Positions 22,866 to 34,157 of a stretch of 64,000 nucleotides of DNA are shown here, piece after piece. This DNA comes from Camellia lanceoleosa (taxonomy: Eukaryota > Streptophyta > Magnoliopsida > Ericales > Theaceae). The position numbers and the translations under genes were made by a program. The stretch spans positions 122,641,752 through 122,705,751 of the forward strand of contig CM045762.1 of assembly GCA_025200525.1 (NCBI GenBank). Direction: 5' to 3'. The notes under the pieces are model-generated. The model worked only from the letters and a program-made list of their open reading frames with translations, did no database searches and was not told the origin of the DNA. Numbering within the stretch: position 1 is the first letter of the stretch; each line of letters opens with the position of its first letter.

Positions 22866-23501
22866 TTAGGGCTCATTTGGGAAGCTGGTTAAAAGTCAAC
22901 TTTTAGTTTTTAACCCATTTTAAATCACATCAGCTCTAACATTTTTTACCCACAAAAAAGATAAAAAATAAAAATAAAAAAAGTCAAAAAACACCAACTC
23001 TCTAAAACACCCCTAAGGAAACCTTTAAACTAAAACCTCTTACTTAACCTCTTGTTTTTCAAAAATTAATATAGAACTTTATTTGATTTTAACGTTTTCA
23101 AAAATAATTTTCAAACTTTTAATATTTTTTGATTTTTTAAATTCGTTTAATCTAGATGTATTTAAAATATATATAGTTTGCGAAAAAATCTTTAAAAATT
23201 ACACTAAATACAAAATATATAGTATATGTTTAAATTTTTTTTTTTGTTTTTATTAATTTTTTTAAAGATTTCTTTACAAATATTTTATTTTTAAAATACA
23301 TTTAATTAAATATATATACAAAAATTAATTAAAATATAAAAAATAAAAAAATTTTAAAAAATGTTTTTAAAAGACCAAAACCCAAACGGATTATAGTCTC
23401 TTTCGTCAAAAAATAAAAAAAACATAACAAAATTATAAAAATCAAGACCAAAATTGATGTTGAGCTCGTTTAAGAGATTAGTTATTTTAATTAACTTCTT
23501 C

Positions 23502-23535
<34 letters not shown>

Positions 23536-23870
23536 GACTATTTTAACTTAATTAAAAAAATTGTATTTAAAAAATAAATTAATTTTTTGAATTGATTTAA
23601 TAATAACAAAAAGGAAATAAAATATTATAATTTAAATATAATATTTTATTTTATTAATTATTTTAATTTATTTTATCTTTACTATTTAATTTGTCAGGCA
23701 TAGTGCAATGTTTTGAGAAGTTAACAAAAAATTAATTTTTTAATTTTTTTTATATTAAAAAAATAAAAAAGCAATGTGATTCACAAAATTAAAAAAAAAT
23801 AACTAAAAAGGTGACTTTGTATTTGGTTGCCAAGCACCCCAGTCTCTTTCATGAAAAATAAAAAAAATAA
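22866..23870. repeat. AT-rich flank with MITE-like segment
   Basis: 22,866-23,020 starts gggctcatttgggaagctgg and ends in ...acacccctaag, MITE-like. Its copy in locus B is split by the Tekay insertion at 46,109. 23,225-23,870 is shared with 56,577-57,175. About 275 bp (22,950-23,225) are missing in locus B. No gene. Confidence 0.5.
23509..23534. repeat. (TTA)n microsatellite
   Basis: About nine tandem TTA/ATT units, absent or much shorter in the corresponding part of locus B (about 56,815). Confidence 0.9.
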
Positions 23871-23880
23871 AAAAAAATAA

Positions 23881-24410
23881 TTAGGACAGAAACCCATGTA
23901 TTTGTCCGGGAGTAGGAGCAGCATATCCTCCTCTCCTCTCTTTGTAATAAGGTTTCGTTTGGATAGTAGGTTGACTTTTTAATTTGGAATTAAAAAGTTT
24001 TATTTAAGAAATTTTTTTTTTAACTTTTTATAGAAGAAGGAATGTAATGATTATAAATTTGATGTGATATATCTTATTAAATTAAAAATTATATTTTATT
24101 TTTTTTAAAAATAACCCCAAATCAACCCAACCCCTCTTCCCTGACGGACCCTCAGTTCAGTGCTCATCACACCATGAATTATAATAAGTTCAGTGCTCAT
24201 CACACCATATCTTTATAATAAGTTCAGTCCTAATTAATTAAAAAAATAATTAGGACAGACACCCATGTATTTGTCCGGGAGCAGGAGCAGCATATCCTCC
24301 TTTCCTTACTTTCTTTATAATAAGTTCAGTGCTCATCACACCATCTCCATACTACCGCACTTGTCTTTGACTAATACATCTAGAGAGAGAAGCAAGAGAG
24401 AGAGAGAAAA
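23881..24410 (+). promoter_or_regulatory. AKR-A upstream region with tandem duplication
   Basis: A segment starting taggacagamacccatgtat and containing 'gtttgtccgggag..gcagcatatcctcc'-like sequence occurs at 23,881 and again at 24,250. The phrase 'agttcagtgctcatcacaccat' occurs at about 24,151, 24,186 and 24,325. Locus B has a single unit (57,180-57,336). Between the copies lies a MITE-like insert (about 23,948-24,125). A tttataataag TATA-like motif sits near 24,311, about 100 bp before the ATG. Confidence 0.65.
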
Positions 24411-24932
24411 ATGGCGAAAGTAGGGAGAATGAAGCTGGGATCACAAGGTCTAGAGGTGTCCAAACAGGGACTGGGGTGCATGGGGATGTCAGCCTTCTAC
24501 AGGCCTCCAAAGCCCAGAAGAAGACATGATCAAACTCATCCACCACTCCATCAACTCCGGCGTCACTTTCCTTGACACCTCCGACGTCTACAGCCCCTCC
24601 ACCAACGAAATCCTCCTCGGCAAGGTCGCCCCTATTATTAATTCAATTTCCTACTCTTTGATTTCTATTCATAACAAATGCTGGCATTGATCTTGGTTTT
24701 GATTTTGATTTTGATGAGCAGGCACTCAAGGGAGGGATGAGAGACAAAGTTGAACTGGCTTCGAAATTCGGGAGCCACTTTGTCGACGGAAAGACAGAGA
24801 TTCGAGGTGATCCGGGATACGTACGGGCAGCATGTGAGGCGAGCTTGAAGAGGTTGGACATGGATTGTATCGATCTCTATTACCAGCATCGGATTGACAC
24901 CAGCGTCCCCATTGAAATCACGGTTCAACCCC

Positions 24933-24934
<2 letters not shown>

Positions 24935-24968
<34 letters not shown>
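24935..24968. repeat. (CT)n microsatellite in intron 2 of AKR-A
   Basis: About 17 CT units, 12 bp after the donor site. The same repeat is at 58,356-58,387 in AKR-B. Confidence 0.95.
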
Positions 24969-24971
<3 letters not shown>

Positions 24972-25647
24972 ATTTGAATATTTTGTTTTGGTTTGAATTT
25001 TTTGGATTCAATTTTTTGAAAATTAATTTTTTTTATTCTTTATAAATTTTTTATTTTTTATTTTTAGTGAATATTTTTAAAATTTTAAGTAATTTTTTTA
25101 GATGCAATTTATTTAAGTGTATCTAAAAATTAAAATATTTGTAAAAAAATATTTTAAAAAATTAATAAATACATAAAAATATACAAAATGTACTGATTTT
25201 TGATATTTAATGAATTTTGTAAAGACTTTTTATATATATATATTATATTTTTTAAGTGTATCTATATTAGGTGTATTTAAAAATTAAAAAAAATTCCTTA
25301 GAATATTTAAAAAAAATAAGTGAAAACTAAAAAATACGAAAAATAAAAAATTTTAATTTTGAAAAAAATGAATTTTGAAAATTCAAACCAAACAAGTTGA
25401 TAATTTTATATTAAGTCTCAGGGCCGAGCCAAAAAAAAAAAAAAAAACTCAAAAAACTCACATACAGGTCCGATGCAAACTTTAGGTTTTCTTGATTCGG
25501 TCCTCATTTTTAAAATAAACAAAATTGTATTTCACAATTCGTTTGACGGTTTTATATTTACGGATCCGATTAGAATCGAACTAACTCGTTTAAAAATATA
25601 TAAAAAAATTTATTCAAGTAACTCATTATTATCAAACATATATATAT

Positions 25648-26106
25648 AGGGGTGTGTAGTGCGGTTCAGGTGGTTTGAGAATAAAATTATAAACCAAATG
25701 GCGAATTAACAAATTAGTAGATTGACAAGTTGCGGTTTGAGCGATTTTGGATGAATTGACAGATTAAAGAATATTCTAATCAATTATCAAGCCTTTGTAT
25801 AATATATAACACTAATTTGCATAATATTTTTTATATATATAACCCAAACTAATTTTACATAATATTTTTCATATATATATATAACTATTAATTTGTAATA
25901 AATTTCACATATTAAATTTCTTTTACACTCATTTTTACTTTAATATTTCATTATAGGTTAAAAATATATATATGTATTAACAATAGCGGAATAGAATGGT
26001 TTCGAAAGCAGTTTATAAATTTTAAAATTTAAAGCATGATTAGCGGATAGAACATCTTGATTAACGTAGTGCAGTTTTAGCAGATTGGGTGGCATTTTAT
26101 GCAGCT
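25648..26106 (+). mobile_element. hAT-like MITE in intron 2 of AKR-A
   Basis: Begins ataggggtgtgtagtgcggt. It is absent from the matching intron of AKR-B (about 59,335). The reverse complement is found at 31,410-31,850 and, in part, at 18,820-18,990. No ORF. Confidence 0.6.
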
Positions 26107-26554
26107 CTCTCTATATATACATAATTTGTAATCTTTTACTTTTGCAATTATGTTTTTTATAGGTTGTGAATAATATTTTGTGAAGGAAACACTATGGTAC
26201 ATCTTGTGTATCATATGCATAGTTTAAACTTTATGAGTCATAATTAAAAAAAGTATCATAATTAAACATAATAGGGAGTATAACTAAAGATCTCATGAGT
26301 TATAATTAAAATAATATCATAACTTAAGAAAAAAAATTAGTTGTAACTAAAGAAGAAAATGACATAACTAGTGTACATATGATACAACTCTTTCAAAGGT
26401 GTGTATATTACAATTTTCCTTTTGTGAATGATGATAAAGTTTTTAAAAATCGTAGTTTTAAATCGAACCAAACCAAACCACGGTTTAATTGCTCGGTCTC
26501 TTTTGTTTGTAAGATTTTCATAATTTAGTTTGGTTCCAAATTTCACAAAATTGG

Positions 26555-26690
26555 GTTTTTGGCATATGGTTGTTTTGGCTAAAATAATCAAAAAGTCAAA
26601 ATACCCAATCACATCTCTCTAAGTTTTATATGTTTTTTTTAAAAAAAGTAAAAAACAACTAAAATAGTCAATTTCTAAACAAGCTCAATA
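26555..26690. mobile_element. Short MITE (~135 bp)
   Basis: A unit with inverted 'ctaaaataatc' / 'actaaaatagtc' halves and an 'aaacaagctc' end. Related copies occur at 31,135-31,275 and 59,715-59,855. The last is in the same intron position of AKR-B, so that insertion predates the AKR duplication. Confidence 0.5.
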
Positions 26691-29224
26691 GTTCGGTTTG
26701 GTTTACTCCTAAATGAACCAATCCAAATATGGTCATCCCTAGTGTCTCTAGTGAAGTGTGTATGTAGAAACAATCGACAGTAATTTGGACAGAAGAACCA
26801 AATTAAAACTAAATTAAATCAAAGTAAAATTTGAGTCAAACCATAGCGGTAAAAAGTGTAATTTACCCAAGTTAATAATATATATTGATACACTTTAGTT
26901 TGGGTTTGTTTTAGTATTATGTTATAGTTTACATTTCCAATTGAGAGCTAGGTATTCTCTCAGTCAATGTTGTCTAGTTTGCCTTTCTATTGTGATATGG
27001 TATTTTGCCAGCCTTTTGGTGATGATGATGATGTCAAATTTTTAAATATATGACATTCTTCCGCATTTTTTGTTGTCGGGTGTTCCTACTTCAGCTCTTC
27101 ACTTTTAGTTACTAGCATTTGTGTTTCTTTAATGAATTCTATGCCCAATTGCCATCCATAGTCATCGATGAGTATAAACTGCTTCAATTAACATGACAAG
27201 ATTTGCAGTTCCACTTGCATGATAAAGCTTATATCGTACCTTCGGTTGTGCCAAATTTGTCTCATGAATTGATCCATAAATAAATTAATTAATTCCATTT
27301 TGTTTTTTCAATTTGTAAATGAGATAGTCAAAATTTGTGTAGCTGTTTAACGAAATAACATTGAATCCTTGAAATCTATTTTAAAATTATTATATATTCT
27401 AATAGAAATAACTGAATTTAAATACTCATAAAGAGAATAGGGCTTTGTCAACTTGTGGTGTTACATGTTTTCAGCCAAACAAATCTAATCATCTAACTTT
27501 TGTAGATATTCAAATTATATTCTGGGGCCAAATTCACATTATTGGGATGACCAAACAAGCCCTTATTTGATTTATCTAGTTTTCTTAAACCCATTTGGGT
27601 TTTGTTCTATATTTTACTTGGGAGATGACATCAAATAAAATCCATTGGAGCTGGATTTATGTAGCTGATCCCAAGTAATTAGAACGAGCTTGAGTTGAGT
27701 TACGGCTCAACTCACCACCATCTTTGCAATTTTTTAAGGCAGTTGGAATCAATTAAGCCAATAAAAAGTAAAATCGCTGTGTTTGGGGATCAATTACCCA
27801 TGAAGGCAAACCATACTCTTTGGATTACAATCAATGTGCACTCTTCTTAAGTTAAGCATGCATCCAAATTGTTTGATCATATACCTACATTATCTTTGTG
27901 GTAGAGTAGCATGATAATCTTGTTTCTACTTCCCTTCCTACATATACATGTTTACGCATGTCTCCAAAATGATTTACTTGCATTTTCTTTGATTCTTTTC
28001 TTGTAATCCATCTTTTCACGGATGGGAGAACTCAAGCTGGTTGAAGAGGGTAAAATAAAGTACATTGGTCTATCTGAGGCCTCTCCTTCAACAATCAAAA
28101 GAGCTCATCTTTGTTCATCCAATTCTGACAATACAATTGGAATGGTCTTTATGGACAAGAGATGTGGAGGAAGAAATAGTTCCTACTTGCAGGTGAGGCA
28201 TCTATTCTGCTAAATGACATTTTAGGGAATAACATGAAATCCAAATTGCTAATTTGATATCCGTTGTGATAATTCAGAGAACTTGGCATTGGGATTGTGG
28301 CATCTGATCCTTTAGGAAGAGGATTTTTATCATCAGGACCCAAGCTTGTTGAGAATTTTGCAAATGAAGACTTCCGAAAGGTTTGTGCAATGTTAATGTC
28401 ATCATAACATTGTTGTGAATGGTCATGACTTTCTCTCTTTGTGCAAACTGTAGAAAAGTAATTGATCTTATAAGCTGATAAAATGCACCATGTTTTATAA
28501 AAATGAGGAGCACTTGTTAGTGAAAGTTTCGTATATTAAACTTATTAAAGTCCTTTTATACTGAAATTGTAATTTTATAGCCAGTCAATTGTACGTTTTC
28601 TGCTTCTTTGGGCATAAATTACTTTTTTGCTTCTTGGATTTTGCATTAAACCACATTCCAGTGAACTTTGCCAACAAGTGTAACTATTCAATGAAAAACT
28701 TTTCACTTTTATCTTTTGGCACGAATTTTTTTTATTGTGAATGTAGTTCGTTTATTTGATCCTTCAAACTCTTAATCCTTTGGGAAAAGCAGGCATTGTG
28801 TTGGGTTGTGATGCAACTTGAGCTTGTTTCGTGATCAATCTCTGTATGGCGGATTCACGGTTAAATCTTTGAATCATGTATTATTTTTTATTTTTTGCGG
28901 CATCTACCAAGGTTCGGCCGGAGAATGTGAGCACAACAAAAACATGTTTGGCGAGTTAATGAAATAGCGAGAAGAAGGGTGCACCCGGCAACTAACATTA
29001 GCATGGGTTCATCACCAAGGGAGTGGCGTGTGTCCTATTCGGCACCACCAAGATTACAAACTTGGATCGAGAACATTGGAGCTTTGTCGGTAAAACTAAC
29101 AGGAAGAAGTGTCGAACTTGAATCCATTGCATTAGTGATGCGATTAAGGGAGATAGGTATGGGGATGGCACGAAATTTACTTGGAAGAATTGGACACCCA
29201 CCCTTGTCCTCATGGATATCTTAA

Positions 29225-31409
29225 GAAATACATCTTTCACTTGTGTTGGTTGTTCCTTTGGGTTGTAAAAGAACTTGGTTTTGTGATCCTCTGTTTTTGG
29301 AGTGTGTATGTCTGTATTTGGTTTTTATGTGAGACCATGTTAAGGGTGATATGAGGAGTGAAGGAACCTTCATTTTGTCCATCACCATTGGAGCTACAAA
29401 TAAAAGGAGTTAAAATTTCTGTGGTTAATTTTATGGTTGGTTAAATTACACTTCTATTAACGTTTGAAGAAAATATATCAAGTCCACAAATTTTATGCTT
29501 CTTGAAAGTTTTAATTCAAATAACACATTTGTTCTATTTATTAGTTATTTGTTAGTTAGTTGTATGGATTGAGAAATGACCAAATGAATTATGGAAACAA
29601 GTCAAATAAATTAAATGTGATTGTTGTGCGAAAAGGCCGTAAAAAATAAAATCATATCAAAATAGTTGATGGTTTTGAATATGGAATAGAAGAACTATAT
29701 AAATTATGTAAATTCACGAGAGATAAATAATTGTAAGATATCAAGATTTATGTAATTTAACTTTAGCCTATATTCACTTGTGAAGAGAAGAATTCACTAT
29801 CGAGAGAGAATAGTTGCTCTTGAGAGCTACAAGGTAACAAAACAATCTCTCACAAAACTTATCATTCAAGTACTTTCTTATGAAACCCAAAATCCTCTCT
29901 ACTTCCAAGAGACAAGTTCTCACAAAGAGACATAATAGATTTAGTTAAGCATAATTATAGATCCCAAAACAAAGAAGAAAGAGAGACAAGAACAAAATTT
30001 GAACCCTCTAAAACAAGATAAAATCTCACTAAATCAAGACTTCAAAAAAGGCCCCAAACAAAATAAGTAATTTTTGACAACTCCAAACAAACTATGGTGA
30101 ACATATACGGATCTTCCAAGACCAATAAATATAGATTTTTCAAAACTAACGAATACAAATTTATGGAGGATCACCAAGCAAGGAGAAAACCTCCAAAAAG
30201 AGATCTTAAGGAACTTCAAAAGCTCTACCAAAAACCCAGAGGCCTTCCAAAATCCCCCCAACATGGGGGGGCTTGCAAGGAACTAAAAAAATCTAATTGA
30301 ACGAGTAGTCTTCACATATTTATAACCAAACAATCATTCTTAAAACTAATCCTAAACAAAATAGCTTTCCTATCAATCTAATTCACAATAATTAAGAAAC
30401 TCTAAATTGAAAGTTTTAGAAAATCCAAATCAAGTCAAATAGATCTCTTACAAATTCAAACCAATATTGAGTGAAAAACAAGTCCAAATTTGACTCAATA
30501 ACTCTTTGCACAATTCTTATTCCAATTACAAAATTAAATACCAAACTAAATCAAATTGAAAATACACATTAAACTATAATCCAACACATATTGGAAACTC
30601 CAAAAATACCATGTATGTAATGGAAGATTTTCATTACATATTTAATGGATATGAAATAGGAATATAAATTTATAATTATTTTAAATTAAAAAGATCATTG
30701 ATTAAATGATATAATAAAATCTCTCCATTATAAATATTAAATATGCAATGGAGAGGAATACAATTCTATAAACTAGGGAGGTTATTGTTTCCCTTCAAAA
30801 TCATTACAAATTATTTTGTTTTTGCAACTTTTAGCAAAACATATAAATATGCTTTCCTGATGATGATAATAAAATAAAATAAAAAAATATAAAAACACAC
30901 CAAAACCAAAACCGATGAAGAGCTCATTTGGGAGGGTTACTATTTTAGTTGAGTTTTTTTTGTGTGACTATTTTAGCCTAATTAAAAAGGGTGTAAAATT
31001 TATTTTTATTTGTTTATTTATTTATTTTTAAATTCTTATCTAAATCTATAAAATGTATCCTACACACAGACTAAAAACATGGGACTCAAAAAAGGATATG
31101 GGTGTGGAGGAAATTTGATGGGTGTATTAAGGAAATGTTTGGGATGTTGGTTTTTTAACTAAAATAGTCAAAAAAGTTCAAAATATCTAATCCGTCACTT
31201 ATTTTACATTTTTATACATTTTTACGTAAAAATTTAAAACAAACTATATCCACATTCCAAACAAGTTCTAAGCATTTGTGGATAATTGTAGGCCTTATTA
31301 GTTCTAGGTTAAAAGTTAGTTTATTAGCTTTTTAGCTTTTTGAATCACATCTAAAATTTGTATAAAATACTATCAATATGCTAAAAGCGCATCGATCAAT
31401 ATCAATCTA
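29225..31409. other. Intergenic AT-rich DNA, mostly unassigned
   Basis: No credible gene. A TATA-like actatataaat near 29,693, followed by 'cactatcgagagagaatagttgctc', could be part of an old LTR, but no matching termini were found. 30,880-31,020 resembles the MITE-like segment at 23,440-23,560, and 31,135-31,275 is a short MITE. The 68-76 aa frames at 30,034-30,300 show no family features. Confidence 0.4.
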
Positions 31410-31489
31410 CACCGTTCTATCCGCTAACATGATTAAACTTTAAAATCTATAATTCGCCTTCGAAACCACTCCGCTCCTTTATATTTAAT

Positions 31490-31528
<39 letters not shown>

Positions 31529-31860
31529 CTAATAAAATATCAAAATAAAAATGAATAAAAGGGAGATTTAAGATATTAAATTTATTACAATTTAGTAGTT
31601 ATATATATGAAAAATATAATATAAAATTAGTTTGTGTTATATATATGAATTTTTTAATATAAATTAGTGTTATATATTATGAAAATACTTGATAATTAGT
31701 TAGAATATTTTTCAATCTATCAATCCGCTCAAAACAGTCCAAACGATGATTTGCCAATCCGCTAGTTTACTAATCTACCATTCAGTTTATAATTTTATTT
31801 TCAAACTGTTTAAATCGCATCACGCATACCTCTAATCACATAGCCTCTCCAATGTAAAAA
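31410..31860 (-). mobile_element. hAT-like MITE at the start of locus B
   Basis: Reverse complement of the 25,648-26,106 element; its inner part is shared with 18,820-18,990. It has an internal CA/TA microsatellite. It marks the left limit of recognisable locus A/B homology. Confidence 0.55.
31490..31528. repeat. (CA)n(TA)n compound microsatellite
   Basis: About 11 CA units followed by about 8 TA units. Confidence 0.95.
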
Positions 31861-32013
31861 AAATAAAAAAATAAAAAAATTTGTAACCTTCCCTCAAAAT
31901 AGGCCGTAGGCAGACAAGGATCCGGACCTGATTAATAGCGACACTGACAGATTCAGACCTGATTAATAGGGACAGTGACGGATCCAGACCATAGCCCGGA
32001 AACTATTCACATG

Positions 32014-33195
32014 TAGGGATGACAATGGATAACCTACCTTGTGAGTATTCATAGAGACCCAACACAAATACATGAGTTTTCACCTTTTTTCTTGTCCGTC
32101 GGGCAGGGTAAGTGATGTTCTTTAAATCTCCACTGGGAATGGGGAGGGGATGGGTACCCACTAATTTCCCCATATGGTTTTTTTTTCTTTGGTACATCGA
32201 AAAATAATTTCTCCATATATTTTCACTAGGGATGGCAATGAGGGTTAATGAAGTGGATATTAATTCCGTCCCCATTCCCTTATAATTATTTTTTTCCCAT
32301 TCCCCATTGCCTATAGGTACTACCCTCTCTATCTTCTAATAGGTTTGGATTTTCCCCAACCTAACTTAACATCTTTTTTTTTTTTTTTTAAAAAAAATCA
32401 CAACCAAAGCTAAATATACATTCAATCTCATTTTATTTTATTTGGCTCAACAAGAAAAATCAAATACACATTAATTAACATTATCACATTATTCTTGTCA
32501 AATTTTATGTATATTTTGAATTTTTTAAATTTATTTAGAAAAATTCTATTTCTAAAAAAAAAATTCCATCTTCTTTTTTATTTTTTAATTTATTTTTTAA
32601 TTTTATGTATCCCTTCTTCTCTCTATTAATTGATCTTCGATAATCTGAAGGTGAGTTGTTTCTCTCATTCCATCTTCTTCTTCTTCTTTTTTTAATTTTT
32701 ATTTGCATTTATAGAATGAATTTTCTTGTTTCAATATTTTTTGCAATTGTTTTATTGGATTTCTCTTTGATTTGATGGTAACTTTAGATTGAATTTCCCA
32801 ATTTTCATCTTAACTAGTGATCACCTTAATTGAAATTTTGTATATTTTTGTTTTCAATTTTTCATATTGCCGTTTTTTTTATCAATAGTCACAATCTTGT
32901 CGTTGCTAGATTGTCGATATATAAATCACCGTTGTTGTAGTGAGAGGATGAGAGAGAGTGAAATTAGAACTCTAATTGTAAATAGAGTAGTGAACCTTTT
33001 AAAATAAAAAAAAATTTGGTTGTGAACCTTTATTAAAAAAAAAAGAAAAAAAAAAAAAGAAGGTAAAGTTGGGTTGGAAAATCCAAACCCATTAGGAGAT
33101 GGAAGGAGTAATACCCATGGGGAATGGGGAAAAATAATTATAAGAGAATGGAGATAGGAAATTAATGTCCACTGATTAACCCCATTGCTATCCTA
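32014..33195. mobile_element. hAT-like element of locus B (shorter version of 19,146-22,061)
   Basis: Begins TAGGGATGACAATGG at 32,014 and ends CCATTGCTATCCTA at 33,195. The left TSD ttcacatg (32,006-32,013) is the same target as in locus A; the right repeat reads ttcacagc. It retains the left arm but lacks the central inverted section and the nested MITE of the locus A copy. This orthologous insertion proves that the two loci are duplicates. Confidence 0.8.
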
Positions 33196-33334
33196 TTCAC
33201 AGCGTGGCTGACACAAGCAATTTTTGTCTTTTTCTACACTTCACCAACTACTAGTCCGGCCTACAGGGGCAATTAGACTATTATTGGGGCAAATCCATCT
33301 ACTGCCATAGTTTTTTATTTGGAAAAATAATTTA

Positions 33335-33783
33335 TGTGGTGATGTGGTTTGGAAATACTCTTTGGATCCCGTGGGACGCTCGTGATCCTCTGCTAGCCAC
33401 CTGAAAAGAAATGAACACTCCGGTCGGGGGTGTTGAAATTAGCACTCCGACAGACAAGTCAGCGTATACTCTCTTGGTTGCTTGGATTTAAAGTTAAGCG
33501 TACTAGTTCTCACATACCTCTCTTTGGGTAATGTTCTTCTATTTATATCTTTCTTTTTCTTGGGCCTCAGGGCTGGGCTCACCTTCAATCCGTCGTATAA
33601 CTATTTACTCGACTCCTCTCGTTGCAAACCGCTCTTCACTCGGCCCCTTACTCAAATGGTTATGTGGCCGAATAGGGTACTTGGATTCGTATCTATAAGA
33701 TGGGCCGAATGCGATGTATATATTTCGACTCTCTAGGTTCAATTATTCGGCCTCTTTACGTCCCCTAATACTCAGCCCCCACA
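33335..33783 (-). repeat. 3' LTR of Retand element
   Basis: 449 bp, tgtggtgatgtgg to gcccccaca. TATA-like atttatatc (complement of gatataaat) at 33,541-33,549. Confidence 0.92.
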
Positions 33784-33800
33784 ATTGCCCCCCAGACACT
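33784..33800 (-). other. Polypurine tract of Retand element
   Basis: Plus strand attgccccccagacact directly after the LTR, so the element strand reads agtgtctggggggcaat immediately before the 3' LTR. This position and composition fit a PPT. Confidence 0.7.
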
Positions 33801-34157
33801 CCACTAACAACAGTTAGCTGGTGTGTTTGGTTTCGAACTCGAAAAGTCAGAGCCGAAATTCGGTGGCTTACCTTATTCCAACGCGAATGTCAGAGCTTTC
33901 GCCTTTCGGTCATCATTACAACTTTCCACCCCTTCGTACGCTTCTTCCATTTATTGTGATTTAAAATTTTGTCGTCTTTTCGAATACATACACATTTTTG
34001 AACGCTTGAAGCTCCTGGAGTGCCTTCCGACTCACCTCTATAACTTCTTTTTATCCCTCATTGTCCTCTCCGTCTCTTGTAAGTTCTCTTCCTCTCTACT
34101 TTGAATCCTTTTTCCTGGTTTGTTTTTAGTTTAGCGTACTCTTATAGAGGTGTGAAA

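Larger units (their letters stand above)
24411..29224 (+). pseudogene. Aldo-keto reductase AKR-A (PCNT115-like), five exons, frameshifted as assembled
   Basis: NADPH-dependent aldo-keto reductase, cytosolic TIM-barrel family. Exons: 24,411-24,624 ([16 protein letters not shown], then LDTSDVY with catalytic Asp and Tyr), 24,722-24,922 (SKFG with the Lys, YYQHRID with the His), 28,022-28,192, 28,278-28,380 ([17 protein letters not shown]), 28,901-29,224 (ends PPLSSWIS-stop). All four catalytic residues are readable. Defects: one extra C at about 24,513; acceptor AG read as GG before exons 3 and 5; frameshifts in exon 3 (near 28,105) and many one- or two-base losses in exon 5. The lesions cluster at CAG/CCAG/CCC motifs, so some may be consensus errors. 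Intron 2 is 3.1 kb with MITEs. Confidence 0.85.

Noticed and set aside
29563..29860. Possible copia LTR (TATA at 29,693, start tgtatgg)
   Set aside because: No matching partner, no TSD, no CA end that can be defended.
30034..30300. Overlapping 76-aa and 68-aa frames in the intergenic region
   Set aside because: AT-rich low-complexity translations, no motif, no second copy for comparison.
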